DNA from: Coniochaeta sp. PMI_546
Lineage: Eukaryota > Ascomycota > Sordariomycetes > Coniochaetales > Coniochaetaceae
NCBI GenBank assembly: GCA_021432605.1
Contig: MU271148.1
Span: forward strand, 2,053,362-2,117,361
DNA: 64,000 bases
Direction of reading: 5' to 3'
Below, piece by piece: positions 44,294 through 57,745 of this stretch. Each line of letters opens with the position of its first letter. The first letter of the stretch is position 1. Under the pieces are notes generated by a model. That model did not search any database. It worked only from the letters and a program-made list of their open reading frames with translations, and was not told the DNA's origin. Position numbers and translations under genes: made by a program.

Positions 44294-46977
44294 ATGTCCA
44301 ACGCAGCATCTACTGGCTCTCCAGCTGACACTCGCCCTTCAGATTCGAGGATGTTCGCCTACGACGAGAACTCCAAGCACCCAGACGAGGCCGCACTTCA
44401 GACGGTCCAGGTCAGTACCTTGCCTACGCCTTCTGAGACCTGTTTTTGAGCCAGAGCTTGTGCTTCCACTCCTCCAGTAGCAACAATGTACAACCTTCAT
44501 GGAGTCGATTTGTTAACGTTGTGAAATTGCCTTAGGACATCGATGCGAACTTCTCCCTAAAGAAGTCCGTTTCCGCCTTGACCACATCGAAGTTGGCTAA
44601 TCAGAGCAATCCGAAGGTTCGTCAATCTATGACATTCCGAATACACTGCACCATTTGTACTGACCCTGGCAGAAGGTGAAGACCGAGCATTCCCCCGGCC
44701 CTGCGTACCCCATGGACAAGCTGCTCGCCAAGCTCAATGAGCAACAGGCTATCCTCCATCAGCAGAACGAGGCTCTGAAATCCACTGATGGCGATGCCAT
44801 GTTCTCTCGCGGCCTTGACAAACTCGCGTCCGGCTCTCTGCCAATCACTCCTGCGGCTGACAGCATGGTTGCTACAGCCAGCAGTTTGACTCGTCCGGCG
44901 AGTGCTAGCAGTCAGTCGGCGTCTGATGAGCTACTTCGCTTGAAGCTTGAGCTGGCTCAGGCCCAGAACAAGATCTCGCATCTAGAAGCCCAGACACGGC
45001 TCGTCAAGTCGGATAGCGGCCGTATCACGCCTGTTGGTATTTCTTGTGCCGATGTGCCTTCTACCAGCATGGACTTGGCATTCGACCGTCTTTCGATACC
45101 GATTCAATCCAACGGTGGCGGTTCCAGACTGCCTTTTCCTCGTCAGAGTGGCTGGCCAGGCCAAGACGATAGTCGCGTGACAGACATAGCTGATCCTTTC
45201 CCCGCCGGATCCTTGACCCGATCCAAAACCATCTGGAACAGCAAGGCCCCGTACCAGAACTCGTTTTCCAACGCCGCCGCACCCGGCGCAATCGGCAGTG
45301 GCCCCCAGCCTGTGCCTTGGAGCAACCCTCGTAACTCCACTCAAGCTTTCAACGAGTCCGCTGGCCCATTTGCACCTGCAGAAGTTGAGGCTTACCGACC
45401 CGAGCGTCTCACCCCAGATCCGGATATCATCAGGCCGTCGAGCTCGCGTCGTGCCAATAGGTTCGATAATCGCTTCGGGTTCAACACCGGATTTGGTCCC
45501 AACTTCGGATCCTACGTGGGAGGAGGAGCCTTTGATGGCGCTGCTGGATATGGCAGTGGAGGTCAGAGCGCCCTGACTGGCAGCATGGCGATGAGCTTGT
45601 TTCCCCCATACCAGCAGCAGGCCATGGCGTCGCCACTCTCGCCACATGCATCTGAGTTCACTACTGCTGGTGGACCATGGAAGACTGAGGTAAGCAAATC
45701 GACGGCAAATATCAGTTCACAGTCTATTGGCCTACCTAGCATGCTAACATCTCTCTTACAGCCTGGTACTGAGGTCCAGACGTTCCTGCCTTCGACTGAG
45801 CCTCTCAACTACCGCCGACTCCTCGACCGCAATGTCACTTGCGACTGGAAGTACATTGTCGACAAGATTGTCTGCAACAACGACCAGCAGGCATCCATCT
45901 TTCTGCAGCAGAAACTCAAGGTCGGCACGCCTGAGCAGAAGTACGATATTGTCGAGGCAATCGTGGCCCAGGCCTATCCGCTCATGGTCAATCGGTTTGG
46001 CAATTTTTTAGTCCAGCGGTGCTTTGAGCACGGTACCCCTGAGCAAGTCATCAAGATCGCCGAGTCCATTCGTGGCAATACCCTTAACCTGTCCATGGAT
46101 CCGTTTGGCTGCCACGTCGTCCAGAAGGCGTTCGACTCGGTTCCTGAGGAGTACAAGGCCATCATGGTCCATGAGCTGTTGCGACGGATTCCCGAGACTG
46201 TCATTCATCGCTATGCCTGCCATGTCTGGCAAAAGCTCTTCGAACTTCGCTGGTCGGACACGCCGCCCCAGATCATGAAGTACGTCAACGAGGCTTTGAA
46301 GGGCATGTGGCATGAGGTCGCTCTTGGCGAGACTGGCAGCCTCGTTGTACAGAACATCTTTGAGAATTGCCTGGAGGAGGACAAGGTCAGTTTATTACCG
46401 CAGATGCCACTCTCGAACCTCTAGAGCCATACTGACATGCTTGTAGCGTCCTTGCATCGAGGAAGTCTTGCAGAACATCGACATCGTTGCCCATGGCCAG
46501 TTCGGGAACTGGTGTATCCAGCACATCTGCGAGCATGGTGCTCCTGCCGACCGCGGCCGTGCAATTGACCACGTTATTCGCTATGCTTCCGAGTATAGTA
46601 TGGATCAGTTCGCGTCAAAGGTCGTGGAGAAGTGTCTCAAGATTAGTGGCCCGGAGTTTCTTAGCCGTTACCTTGACCGTGTCTGCGAAGGACGTATGGA
46701 TCGCCCTCGCATTCCACTCATCGATATCGCCAGCGATCAGTACGGCAACTATCTAATCCAGTACATCCTGACCCACGCGAGTCCCCAGCACCGTGAGATC
46801 GTGGCTGCTCACATCCGCAAGCACATGGTCTCTCTTCGCGGCTCCAAGTTTGGCTCGCGCGTCGGCATGCTCTGCACCAATCATGCGGTGGCCACGCGTC
46901 CTGGTCCTGGTGTCGGCCCTGCCATGGGAGGTCGTATGGCGCCTGGTCCCCGATACGGAGGCCCCTCGTACCGTTGA
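44294..46977 (+). CDS. PUF (Pumilio) family RNA-binding protein
   Basis: Five exons, 44294-44410, 44536-44616, 44673-45689, 45762-46385 and 46447-46977, give 789 residues. The N-terminal half is disordered and has a coiled coil (LLRLKLELAQAQNKISHLEA). The C-terminal half is an array of Pumilio repeats: VNRFGNFLVQRCFEHGTPEQ, LSMDPFGCHVVQKAFDSVPE, VIHRYACHVWQKLFEL, ALGETGSLVVQNIFENCLEE, VAHGQFGNWCIQHICEHGAP, EYSMDQFASKVVEKCLKI and IASDQYGNYLIQYIL. Each repeat reads RNA bases, normally in 3' UTRs with a UGUA core. The repeats differ from Puf3 and Puf4 and resemble the fission-yeast meiotic PUF group (Mcp2/Mpf1-like). Intron 3 (45690-45761) is 72 nt, in frame and stop-free, so retention would add 24 residues. 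Confidence 0.9.
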
Positions 46978-48287
46978 TTTCCGAATATCTTGGGATGCAT
47001 TTTGCGGAGTTTGGACGATTTCTATCATGGGATGGATGACACTTCAATCGACATCCGAGACCTCGAAAAGAACACCTTAATCACCACCTAGACTACCTGA
47101 GACCGTTTCGACTGTTCGACCACAACGACCCACGTGTTTTCCCTTTCCCCTGTTCTTGTCATTTCGCGATCCATTCTCTACTCTTGAGTTGGCGACGTCA
47201 GTTCTACCATCTGGGCCTCGGTTCTTAGTAGCATGTCCGTCCGCACCTAATTTACAAATCATACAACATCCTACACTCGGGAGGCTACCGCCTGCCTGGT
47301 GGCTTGGACAATTCATGATTATGGATTTTGCAGCAACACGCTGGTAGCAAAGTCGGGCTGGCCGCCGCTGGTGGATGCTGCGATTGTCGACCACGTTATC
47401 TCAAATGGCATATCCACAGATTGACAAACTACTTCCCTCTGGATGATCCTTTTCCTTTCGGTTCACTACCCCCCCTCCCTACCTTGTCCTTTTCTGCATG
47501 CTTTACGGAGGAGTTAATCGCACTTGTACTGGGCACAGAAACCTTCCTCAACCTTGGAGGAACAGGATGGTTAGACAAAAGTACGGATTTGAGTTTTTCT
47601 TGTGGTAATTCGTGCGATGGACGGTTTTCATGGTGGCTTTTGGTGTTGAAGTTGAATGACGGGGACCATCATGTACTTATACCCTCTCTTTTAGTGAGCC
47701 GCGCTGAATAAGAAGATCAAGTAACCCGTATTCGTCGATGTTGGCTCATCATGCTCAATCATGATTCTGTTCTCTTTGTGCCGCTTACCTGTGGTAGAGA
47801 CCTTGACCGATATCAGGCAGAACAGATCGAGGCGAACAAGGTGGTCTCGATAGCGATCTACACATATGGAAGTCGATCCGAGCTCTGCCTGTCGTTGCAC
47901 GAGAAGGAGATGGAGGATGTAAGTTGAGCCGAGATGGTTACACGTCCTACAGTACTCGTCACAGTGGGTGGACTATAAACATCTGCACTTGGAGTCGTAG
48001 CCAATGTTGGGGTCGGGGGCTCGCGACCCACAGAATTGAGTAGAACCGCGCATTGCCAATGCACTAACCTCGATACGGCATGGCGTCAATGAGCTCGGCT
48101 CGCGGGTAACATTTTTCTTTGGAAGCTTCCGTCGTCAGTCGTGTCGTTGACTTTTTCCATCATTCATCTCTGCAATATACCTCTCTATCTTGCAGTCTCC
48201 TTCTCTATACCCGCCAAAGTTGATACCCTCTCCGTCCTCTCACTCATCCAGGTCGCCGGTTCTTTTAATTAACACCCACATCACATA
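46978..48287. promoter_or_regulatory. Intergenic region with HSP60 promoter
   Basis: 1.3 kb between the PUF gene and HSP60. It has a CACGTG near 47131 and a heat-shock-element-like GAAGCTTC at 48122-48129. The last 150 bp are C/T-rich. No gene seen. Confidence 0.5.
48122..48129. promoter_or_regulatory. Heat-shock-element-like palindrome
   Basis: GAAGCTTC is a two-unit inverted nGAAnnTTCn element, the minimal Hsf1 pattern, about 160 bp before the HSP60 start codon. A third perfect unit is not present. Confidence 0.4.
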
Positions 48288-50222
<1,935 letters not shown>

Positions 50223-51225
50223 AGACGAGAATACATCATGTCTGCTTGTGTAAGTTTTTCTTGGCGAACGGGAGCGTAGGAGCATTTGTCCATTTTGGTC
50301 ACTTGGGTGTTTGGGATGGAACTCGATCAAATGCTGCTATGTAGTCTCTCCCCTCTACACCTTCCTCTCTTGTGTTCATACATTGCATATACCACCTTAC
50401 CGGACCAGCCGGCCATGGGGGGTCTTGGCTGAGCCGGGTTTGTATAATAAGGCATCAAAAGATCACGAGATTGTTTAGAGTAAAACGAGGCTCATCGTCA
50501 TGTTCCCCTGCCAGTGTATTGTCGTGCATCTATCCTGATGCCTGGTATGATCAGGTAGCAAAATAAAAGGTCTGGCTCCGAACATCAGGCAACTCATATG
50601 CTAGCCACACAAGCAGCGGAGGACACCACGTACATCTTGAGGGCTGCCTGTAGTCTTGCGTGGAATCTCAGCGCTTACTAACCTCATGAATATTGGACGA
50701 GAGATACAGAGAGAAGGAGTCGTCAACATGGAATATAACGATTAATAGGGGGAGGAACCTCATGTGGAGGGCCTTGTCCATGTGCACGGACCAGTATAGA
50801 GGTTACTGTGTATGTTTCATGACAGGACGACACGGCAACACAGGTGCCCTGGCCGGAGCAACAGCCCAACCCCACCAAACACAGCCCACCACCAAGGCTC
50901 CGAGAGTTGTTTTTGTCCCCTCCTTCCCAATTCAACCTGAACCTTCACCTTGTGCCTTTTGCGCTGCCTGTTTCTTGTCACTGAGCCTGCGTAGCGAAAC
51001 CTTTTCACCGCTCACAAAACAAGTATTGCGCAACTATCGTAAGTTTTTTGCCCAGACAGTTTCCGCTGGCCGTGACCCCTCTTCAACCTCTCGAGCTATC
51101 TTTAAAACGCCCCGCTTCCCCTTACCCTTCTCCTGCGACCGCCAACGAATGCTGACGACTGACGCAGCGCAACCTTCCGCTATCCTCCATCCCAGTAGCC
51201 AGCGTCGCGTGAACACATTAACAAG
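50223..51225. other. Intergenic region and cofilin leader
   Basis: 1 kb. It includes the HSP60 3' UTR with one Puf4-type UGUAUAAUA at 50441-50449, about 220 nt after the stop. A 247-codon frame at 50693-51436 is low-complexity and overlaps cofilin introns, so it is rejected as a gene. Confidence 0.5.
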
Positions 51226-52113
51226 ATGGTATGAACCTACATCCACCAGCGTAACTCACGCCGTCCAGCTACTAACATATGCCTCGCAGTCTCAATCCGG
51301 GTTGGTCCCTCCTCGTCTTTCTGGTCCTCGAGCTCGCACCCCCAGCCTCGCGGGGAGAGCTATCCAGGAGCGCACCGTTACCTCTACCTCTCAGCTGCCA
51401 CGATACTTCTCCATAGTCCGCACATCCAAGTACTAATAGAGAGCCATGACAGAGCTACGGTCTCGCAGGAATGCGTCACCGCCTACAACGAGCTAAAGCT
51501 GAGTAAGAAGTACAAGTACATCATCTACAAGCTCTCGGACGACAACAAGCAAATCGTGGTCGACGAGGCCTCGGACGACAAGGACTGGGAGAACTTCCGC
51601 GAAAAGCTCGTCAACGCTACTACCAAGAGCAAGTCTGTACGTCATCACTCCGAGGGCGCCGCCTCTTATCTGTATTCGAAGAAGCTGAGATAACTGACCG
51701 CCACAACAGGGAGCTGTCGGCAAGGGACCCCGGTACGCTGTCTACGATGTCGAGTACGAGCTCGCTTCCGGCGAGGGCACACGGTAGGAAACACGTGGTC
51801 ACCATGAACATTCGACACCTATTTCTAACTATATCAACAGGAACAAGATCACATTTATTGCCTGGTCGCCGGATGATGCCGGTGTAATGGTTAGTCCACC
51901 TTGGCACATATTGCGTCCCATCCGATGATTACACCGCGAACGACCTACTGACCGCTCTCCCCAATACAGGCAAAGATGGTCTATGCCTCCTCCAAGGAGG
52001 CACTGAAGCGCGCCCTCACCGGCCTCGCCACCGAACTGCAAGCCAACGACGCCGATGACATCGAGTTCGACTCGGTGCTCAAGACGGTCAGCAAAGGATT
52101 GGCCGGCAAATAG
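51226..52113 (+). CDS. COF1: Cofilin (ADF-homology actin-severing protein)
   Basis: Six coding exons, 51226-51228, 51290-51300, 51453-51636, 51710-51783, 51841-51889 and 51970-52113, give 154 residues. Exon 1 contributes only ATG and exon 2 only 11 nt. Joined, the start reads MSQSGATVSQECVTAYNELK. The ADF-homology core follows with KYKYIIYKLSDDNKQIVVDE, GPRYAVYDVEYELASGEGTR, NKITFIAWSPDDAGVMAKMV and SSKEALKRALTGLATELQA. Cofilin binds and severs actin filaments at the cell cortex. The second donor (GTTGGT) is weak, but no other join restores the conserved N-terminus. It converges on GET5. Confidence 0.93.
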
Positions 52114-52690
52114 ATTGTCGCTTCCCGGTCAATTTTCGTCTTCATGTCCAGGCAAACTTGTTGGTTCGATCTGTCAGTTAGGGGGCGCAAAGTTATACTA
52201 GCCACATCGAAGCAGCAAATGCACATACATACCAAAAGAAGGGATAATCGGTGAGGGAGAGTGTCGGCGGTTGCAGAGATAGACGAGGCAGAGAGCTGCG
52301 TCCGTAGCTGGATGGCTGATATTGAAGTCCAAGGGTGGATCTTGTGTGTCGTCACTCGTAATGATTCCTTCGTGATGTTACGCCTTTTCAAGACTCTCAA
52401 GCTTCCGACCTCACAGGGTTTTTATCTACTGCGTCCATGTTGATTTGGCTCCGTGAGGGTAGACTCCAATTCCAGCTCCTAAACGTCGTCCTGTAGTTGT
52501 ATGTCGTAATGAGCAGGCCTGTGGAGGGATTCCGGCCACACTGTCACCAAGGATCACGAAAGCTAGCAACTGTTCACTTGAGCTCATTGCACGGTTGTGC
52601 CCATCAATCCATTGGTATTCCTGCGCCAGTCTCGCTCTCATCTATTGCTATCCCTTCTAAATCCAATCATCACCTCACTTTGTTTTGCCA
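52114..52690. other. Convergent 3' intergenic region
   Basis: 577 bp between the ends of cofilin and GET5. No gene seen. Confidence 0.5.
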
Positions 52691-53481
52691 TCACCTCCCC
52701 TCCCACGCACCGCGAAAGACCCCCACAACCTCCCCCGCAGCCTTCTCGTCCCGTATCCGCTGCTGCAGGAACCCGCCGAGATCGGTCCAAAACTCGTCCG
52801 TCTTGAGCACATCCGTCCCGCTCAGTCCCACCGCGACGTGCCTATCCTCTTCTCCATTTCCTCCCGGGGCCTTGTCCTCCGCCCCCATGTCTCCGGCGGG
52901 CTTGTCCGCATTTCCTGCTCCTCCAGCAGCATCGGCAGCGGCAGCAGCGGCGAGGCTGGCCGCGCCCCCGAGGACCATGACGCTGAACTCCACCGTCCGC
53001 TCCTCCGGACTCGCCAGGAGCTCCTTGAGGATCTTGCTGTCGGCCACGGGCTTCTTGCGGACCAGCAGGCGCATCTTGTCGAGCGGCAGGCCCGTCTTCT
53101 GCGAGACGGCGTTCTTGATGTCCAGCACCGAGGTGGTGGGGGGCTGGGAGGTGAGGCGGAGGTCGAGGGGGGGGTTGCGCAGGGACTTGAGCGTTACGGT
53201 GAGGGAGGGCTCGGAGCCCGGGATAGAGGAGGAGGGGGACGACGAGGAGTGGGAGGCGGGGAGGAAGGGCTTCTGTTGGCGGGGTAGGATGTACTATGCG
53301 CGCAAACGCGGTTGTTAGTATGGATGAGAGAGAAGACTTGGGAAGGTTAAGGGGAGAAAAAAGTACGTACGGGTGGGCGAGACGGGTAGGTGCGCGGGTC
53401 CTCGACATGGTCGGCTGGGATCTTGGTCGGTTTGGAGTCGAGGGTTGAGAGGAAGGTGCGGGCGAAGGATACTTCTGTCAT
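52691..53481 (-). CDS. GET5: Get5/Mdy2-type ubiquitin-like protein of the GET pathway
   Basis: Two exons on the minus strand, 53481-53371 and 53293-52691, give 237 residues. Get5 links Get4 to the co-chaperone Sgt2 in delivery of tail-anchored proteins to the ER. The N-terminal Get4-binding part reads MTEVSFARTFLSTLDSKPTK with DPRTYPSRPPYILPR. A ubiquitin-like domain follows (SLTVTLKSLRNP, VLDIKNAVSQKTGLPLDKMR, ADSKILKELL). An Ala/Gly-rich linker leads to a C-terminal helical dimerisation segment (FWTDLGGFLQQRIRDEKAAG, ending VFRGAWEGR). The three-part order is diagnostic, although overall identity to yeast is low. Confidence 0.87.
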
Positions 53482-53686
53482 CTTGAACGTGTGTGGAAGT
53501 ATCTGCTTGATATCGTAGGGGTGCTGTAGAGCTCTCACTGCAGGTGGGAGAGAGATATATCTGGGAAGCGAGGTTGAAGTGTTGGATTTCGCGATAAAGG
53601 CAATGAATGAGGTTCAAAGTTAAGAGACAACGATGTCAATCCATCCCAGGCTAGGCCGGGATGTGCCCGCAGCCAGCTGTGCCACC

Positions 53687-53698
53687 TAAGGTACCTTA
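53687..53698. repeat. 12-bp perfect palindrome TAAGGTACCTTA
   Basis: Self-complementary over all 12 bases. It shares its arms with the palindrome at 18754-18770. Confidence 0.55.
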
Positions 53699-53956
53699 TA
53701 CTTTGGTGGACCCACTAGCGGGACACCGTTTGGGAGTTGTCTTATCTTATCCGGCAAGTACCTCAGACATAAACATGGAGAAGGACATCGAGGATCAACA
53801 TCTATACCGAGACGTCAATGTCTCTTGGCCGACGATTAATATTACATTTAGGTAAGGTTCGTAGCCGACTGACAGACAGCTCCAGACAGACGTGTACGCA
53901 ATAACAATCGAGGGAGACCTACCTTCAACGTTTACAGTCCAGGTTAATATACTCGC

Positions 53957-53992
53957 TCACTCACACACACACACACTCTCTCTCACACACAA
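53957..53992. repeat. CA/CT microsatellite
   Basis: Runs of CA, then CT, then CA dinucleotides in non-coding DNA; CAT-rich sequence follows. Confidence 0.8.
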
Positions 53993-54654
53993 CAGCACCA
54001 TCATCACCATCATCATGACACACAACTCCTATCATGCGTATACAAGTAATCAACGATCTTTTGTCTTCAGCAACCCTATCTCTTCATCCAACTCCCATCA
54101 ATAACAAAAATCTAACCTCCCAAGCCCAAAAGATGAAAACATGTCTCCGTCGAGCCATCAGAGAATCTAATAGAGACACCCCGTAATCGAGTCGTAAACA
54201 AAGTCATACATCATATCCATCATTGGACACTGTCACAACCCCCATAAAATAACCACCTAAACCAAGGACCTAAACAAGCGTCTCAAAAAAAAAGGCCACG
54301 GATGTCATAGACAAAGACATTTTGGACGAACCCAAACACCATGTCCCACCCCTTTCGGCACGTGGCCATGCTTGAGTCCCCGTAATTATGCTCTCCGACG
54401 ACCAGTGTACCCGCGAGAGGAGCCATTGCAGCCCTCTTTCCCATTTGCCGTGATTTTCGCGCTCCCGGTTATGGCCCATATATTCCCCATCCTCCTGTGC
54501 GTGTTGATTGATGTACATTGCGGCGACGAGCTGAAATGATTATAAGAGAGTATCGACAAAAGTAGACAAGAGAGAAGACAAGCTCGATCGGGAAGGTGAC
54601 GGGTCGAAGCGGCTGTTGGCAGTATGGTGGTGGTGAGATCGAAGAATGTCGAAA

Positions 54655-57600
54655 CTAGTCCCGAACGCTGGAGTTGACGATATCCCGAATGGCCCATCGC
54701 CATGCGGTCCTGTCCCGCGAGGCCTCGCCGCCAGTCACCCAACTCTCGCACTTGCGCCGCCACCGCTCCTCTTCCTCGCGCTGACGGCGCACGAATTCCG
54801 GTCCCACGTCGAACTCCTCGCCCACAAGCCAGTCGTCCTTGATGTCGCTGACCCGGCCCTGGCCACCTTCACTCTCATTCATGGTATGGTCTTCCAGGTC
54901 AGGGATGTCCTTGAAGACGTCGTCGTCCGAGTCAATGCCGTTGAAGCCGTCCATCGGGTCGCTCTGTTCCGTTTGGCCGGTTTGCGGTCCGAGCTTGAGC
55001 CAGCACATGTTCTGCGGATCAAAGACCATTCCTCCAACAACCTGGACTCCCTTGGTGGCGTTGATGTTGGTGATAAGGGCTGGGCGCGGAGTAGAATTCT
55101 CCTTCTCACGGAGCATGTATGGAGGTATTGAAACAGTTGACGGAGAAGAAGCTGGTACGTCAAAGGCACCGAGAACATTGTCGTTACCCTCCCATCGGAA
55201 GGTCTCGGGGTTATAAAACATGCCATTAACCACTGGGAATACGTTAGCAAGGACACGTAAGAAAAGACAGAGTCTGAACGGCAGAACACGTACTCTTCGA
55301 CTCCTTAGGAGGATTCAGGTTCGCGATAAGATGGGGCTTCAGCTGCGGCGCTTTTCGAGATTTCTTCGACCTTAGAGTCGACTGCGGTGATTGCGGATTT
55401 AGGTTCGACCTGGTCGACAGCTGGGCGACACGTTGCGCCGTCAAAGGTGCCAGAGGGCCGCCTGATGGTATCCGCTGGGCCAACGCAGTCTCTCTGGCTA
55501 TCCTACTGGCCGCGGTGTCTCGCGCGAAGCTGGGGACGTGGTCAAATCTCGCGGGGGAGTACGGTGTCAGAGGTGACGGTGTGGTTGTCCGGTCTGGAAT
55601 GATATTCTGATATATCTTGTTGCGCAGTTGTGCCTTCGGCCCCGAAGTTACGGGCTGTCGCATAAACTTGGACTCGGTCTGTGTCGATGTGGGAAGGTCG
55701 TCAAAGCCATCCAGTTCATGCCCGTCCCCGAAATGCCTAACACGACGAGGTTTGTTGAGTTGGTGCCATGGGCCTTCGTGTGCGATCTTCTCCATGTTCC
55801 GGTACTTCCTTGGGCTGGGCGATCTCATTGTCGAACGCGACATGGCACGCGAACTCGGCCGGAAGTCAATACTACTGCCGATACTATTGTCGGAGTCGTG
55901 GCGCCGGAAAGTGCGCGCAGTCCTCGCGTTGATGTTGTGTGACTGATTTGCTGAAGCACCGGCGGGCAAGAATGGCACAGGTGGTTTCCTGGCTTGAGCG
56001 GCAGGGCTCTCCATGGTTCGGGGACGGTCTGTTGGTGTCTTGGGTCGTAGTGATGAAGGTGGTCTGCCGTACATATCTCCCCTCGACGGAGGGCGGTCAT
56101 ACGAGTTGCGAGACGCTGCAGGCCGAGCCGATGATTGCTGCGGCCGCATGACAGGCAACGACCTCTTAAGTCGTAGCAGCTGCGCACTTGTCGTAGTCGG
56201 GCCGTCACGCAGAGAAACGTTCGACGTCTTCTGACCGAGTTCCTTGCGACGAGGTGTCGTAGGCGGCAAGGAGACAGCGGATAATGGAGTAGTGGGGGTC
56301 GGGATGCTGGAAACAGATGACTGCGCAGAATGGCCGCCCAGGCGCGAGAGAGACCGTCTGCTGGGAGGAATAGGGCCGCCGCTTTCAGATACTGGCTCCA
56401 AGGATGATTGTGTATGTGATCGCTCGTGATGACTGACCATCGGCCCCATAGGCCGAGGAAGGCGGGATCCAGCGACAGGCTTGTTTGTAAACTTCAAAGC
56501 CACGGCAGTCTTGGGCCTAGATGGGCTAGCGGGCCTCGTTTCTTTGACCTGTATATTCCGATGCAGGGTCAACTTTCTCGAGTCGAATACCTCACCGTCC
56601 CCGATGTCAAGGCCTGCTAGGAAGTCATCCCGGTCTGCGTCTGGCGGGGGAGATGTCTTCGCTGATTTGGGAGGTTCCTCAGCGAGCGGTTCTAGCTTGT
56701 CCGGCCGTTCTGGAGAGCGACTCTGACGTCTCCTGTTGAGCCTATCCTCCCAGTTGAGAGGACCAGTGGGAAGCACAAGGCCGTCGAGCGCCTCGTCTTC
56801 GCTCTCAGCCGTGATAGAGCTCGCAATGCTGGGACTAAGGGCTGAAGCCGATGAGCTGCGGTTAGAACGGCCATCACGCCGAGTCCCCCCAAACCTAGTG
56901 CCGAGGCTGCCTTCACCCCAATCGAAATCGTCCAGTGTATTAGAAGCAGGAGTTTTTGGTATGTCTCTTCGGCTGGTCAATTTCAGTTTTCCATCAGAGG
57001 GAAGATCAAAGTCGGTCTCAAAGTCGTCTTCCACGGCCTCGACCTTCTTCTGTGGAGTTGGCGGTGTGATAAGCGAGATAGGTTTCGGGAGTTGGCGACT
57101 CTTGGAGACTTTGATGGTATCAGCACCATCGCCGAAGAAGTCGTCGTCGTCATCGTCATCGCGGAAACGGTCGAGATCGAGGCCTCCGGACACGATATTG
57201 AGCTTATTGGGCAACTTCTCCTGCTGAACGATAGGAGGCGACGCCGGCTTGAACGATTTGGACGGACTTCCCTGAGTTGATGAACCGCTGACTTGGCGCA
57301 AAACATCTGGGAACCTGGAGCTGTCCGGAGTTTTGATGCTCAGGCCCTGTCCAGTCTCCGGGAACTCAAGATCGTCGCCCCAGTCCTCCTGTATGATCTT
57401 CTTGATCTTCCTCCCGCCTAGCCTCTTGATCGTGCCGCCCATCAAAGCCGAAGATGGCACGTTAGTAGGTAGCGGAATACCCGCTTTTGCCGCGGCGGCG
57501 ATGGCATCTAGCGTTGACTTCTCATCATCACCGGGAATGTGAACATGCTCCTCCACGTCGCCGCTTATTGACTCAAATTCCGAACGCAAAGACGACTGCG

Positions 57601-57745
57601 AGTCCCGACGATGCGACGGTGCTTTAGCCGAGTTTGCCTGGCTTTGGAAGGTGAGATCCTCCCCCTCGATCATGAAGTCGTCGTCGTCCCAGTTTTCCAC
57701 ATGATCCTCCACCGGTTGCCTCGGTTTCAACTGTAGGGTGGCCAT
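54655..57745 (-). CDS. byr4: Byr4/Bfa1-type regulator of septation and mitotic exit
   Basis: Two exons on the minus strand, 57745-55294 and 55232-54655, give 1009 residues. Byr4 (Bfa1 in budding yeast) pairs with Cdc16/Bub2 as a GTPase-activating complex for the spindle-pole GTPase Spg1/Tem1. The N-terminus has the conserved acidic block VENWDDDDFMIEGEDLTFQ, and ALMGGTIKRLGGRKIKKIIQ. A second acidic block is DDFDWGEGSLGTRFGG. The middle is long and Ser/Pro-rich, with many possible Cdk sites. The C-terminus carries MVNGMFYNPETFRWEGNDNV, GGMVFDPQNMCWLKL and a basic end (RWAIRDIVN). The start at 57745 was chosen because the frame beyond it has no other ATG and no conserved sequence. Confidence 0.9.

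Larger units (their letters stand above)
53482..54654. other. Intergenic region with microsatellites and a TAAGGTACCTTA palindrome
   Basis: 1.17 kb with the GET5 promoter and the BYR4 3' side. It has the 12-bp palindrome at 53687-53698, a CA/CT microsatellite at about 53957-53992 and short CAT-rich tracts up to about 54016. No gene seen. Confidence 0.5.

Noticed and set aside
50693-51436. 247-codon frame before cofilin
   Set aside because: It starts at TTG, runs through cofilin introns and leader, and has no family signal.
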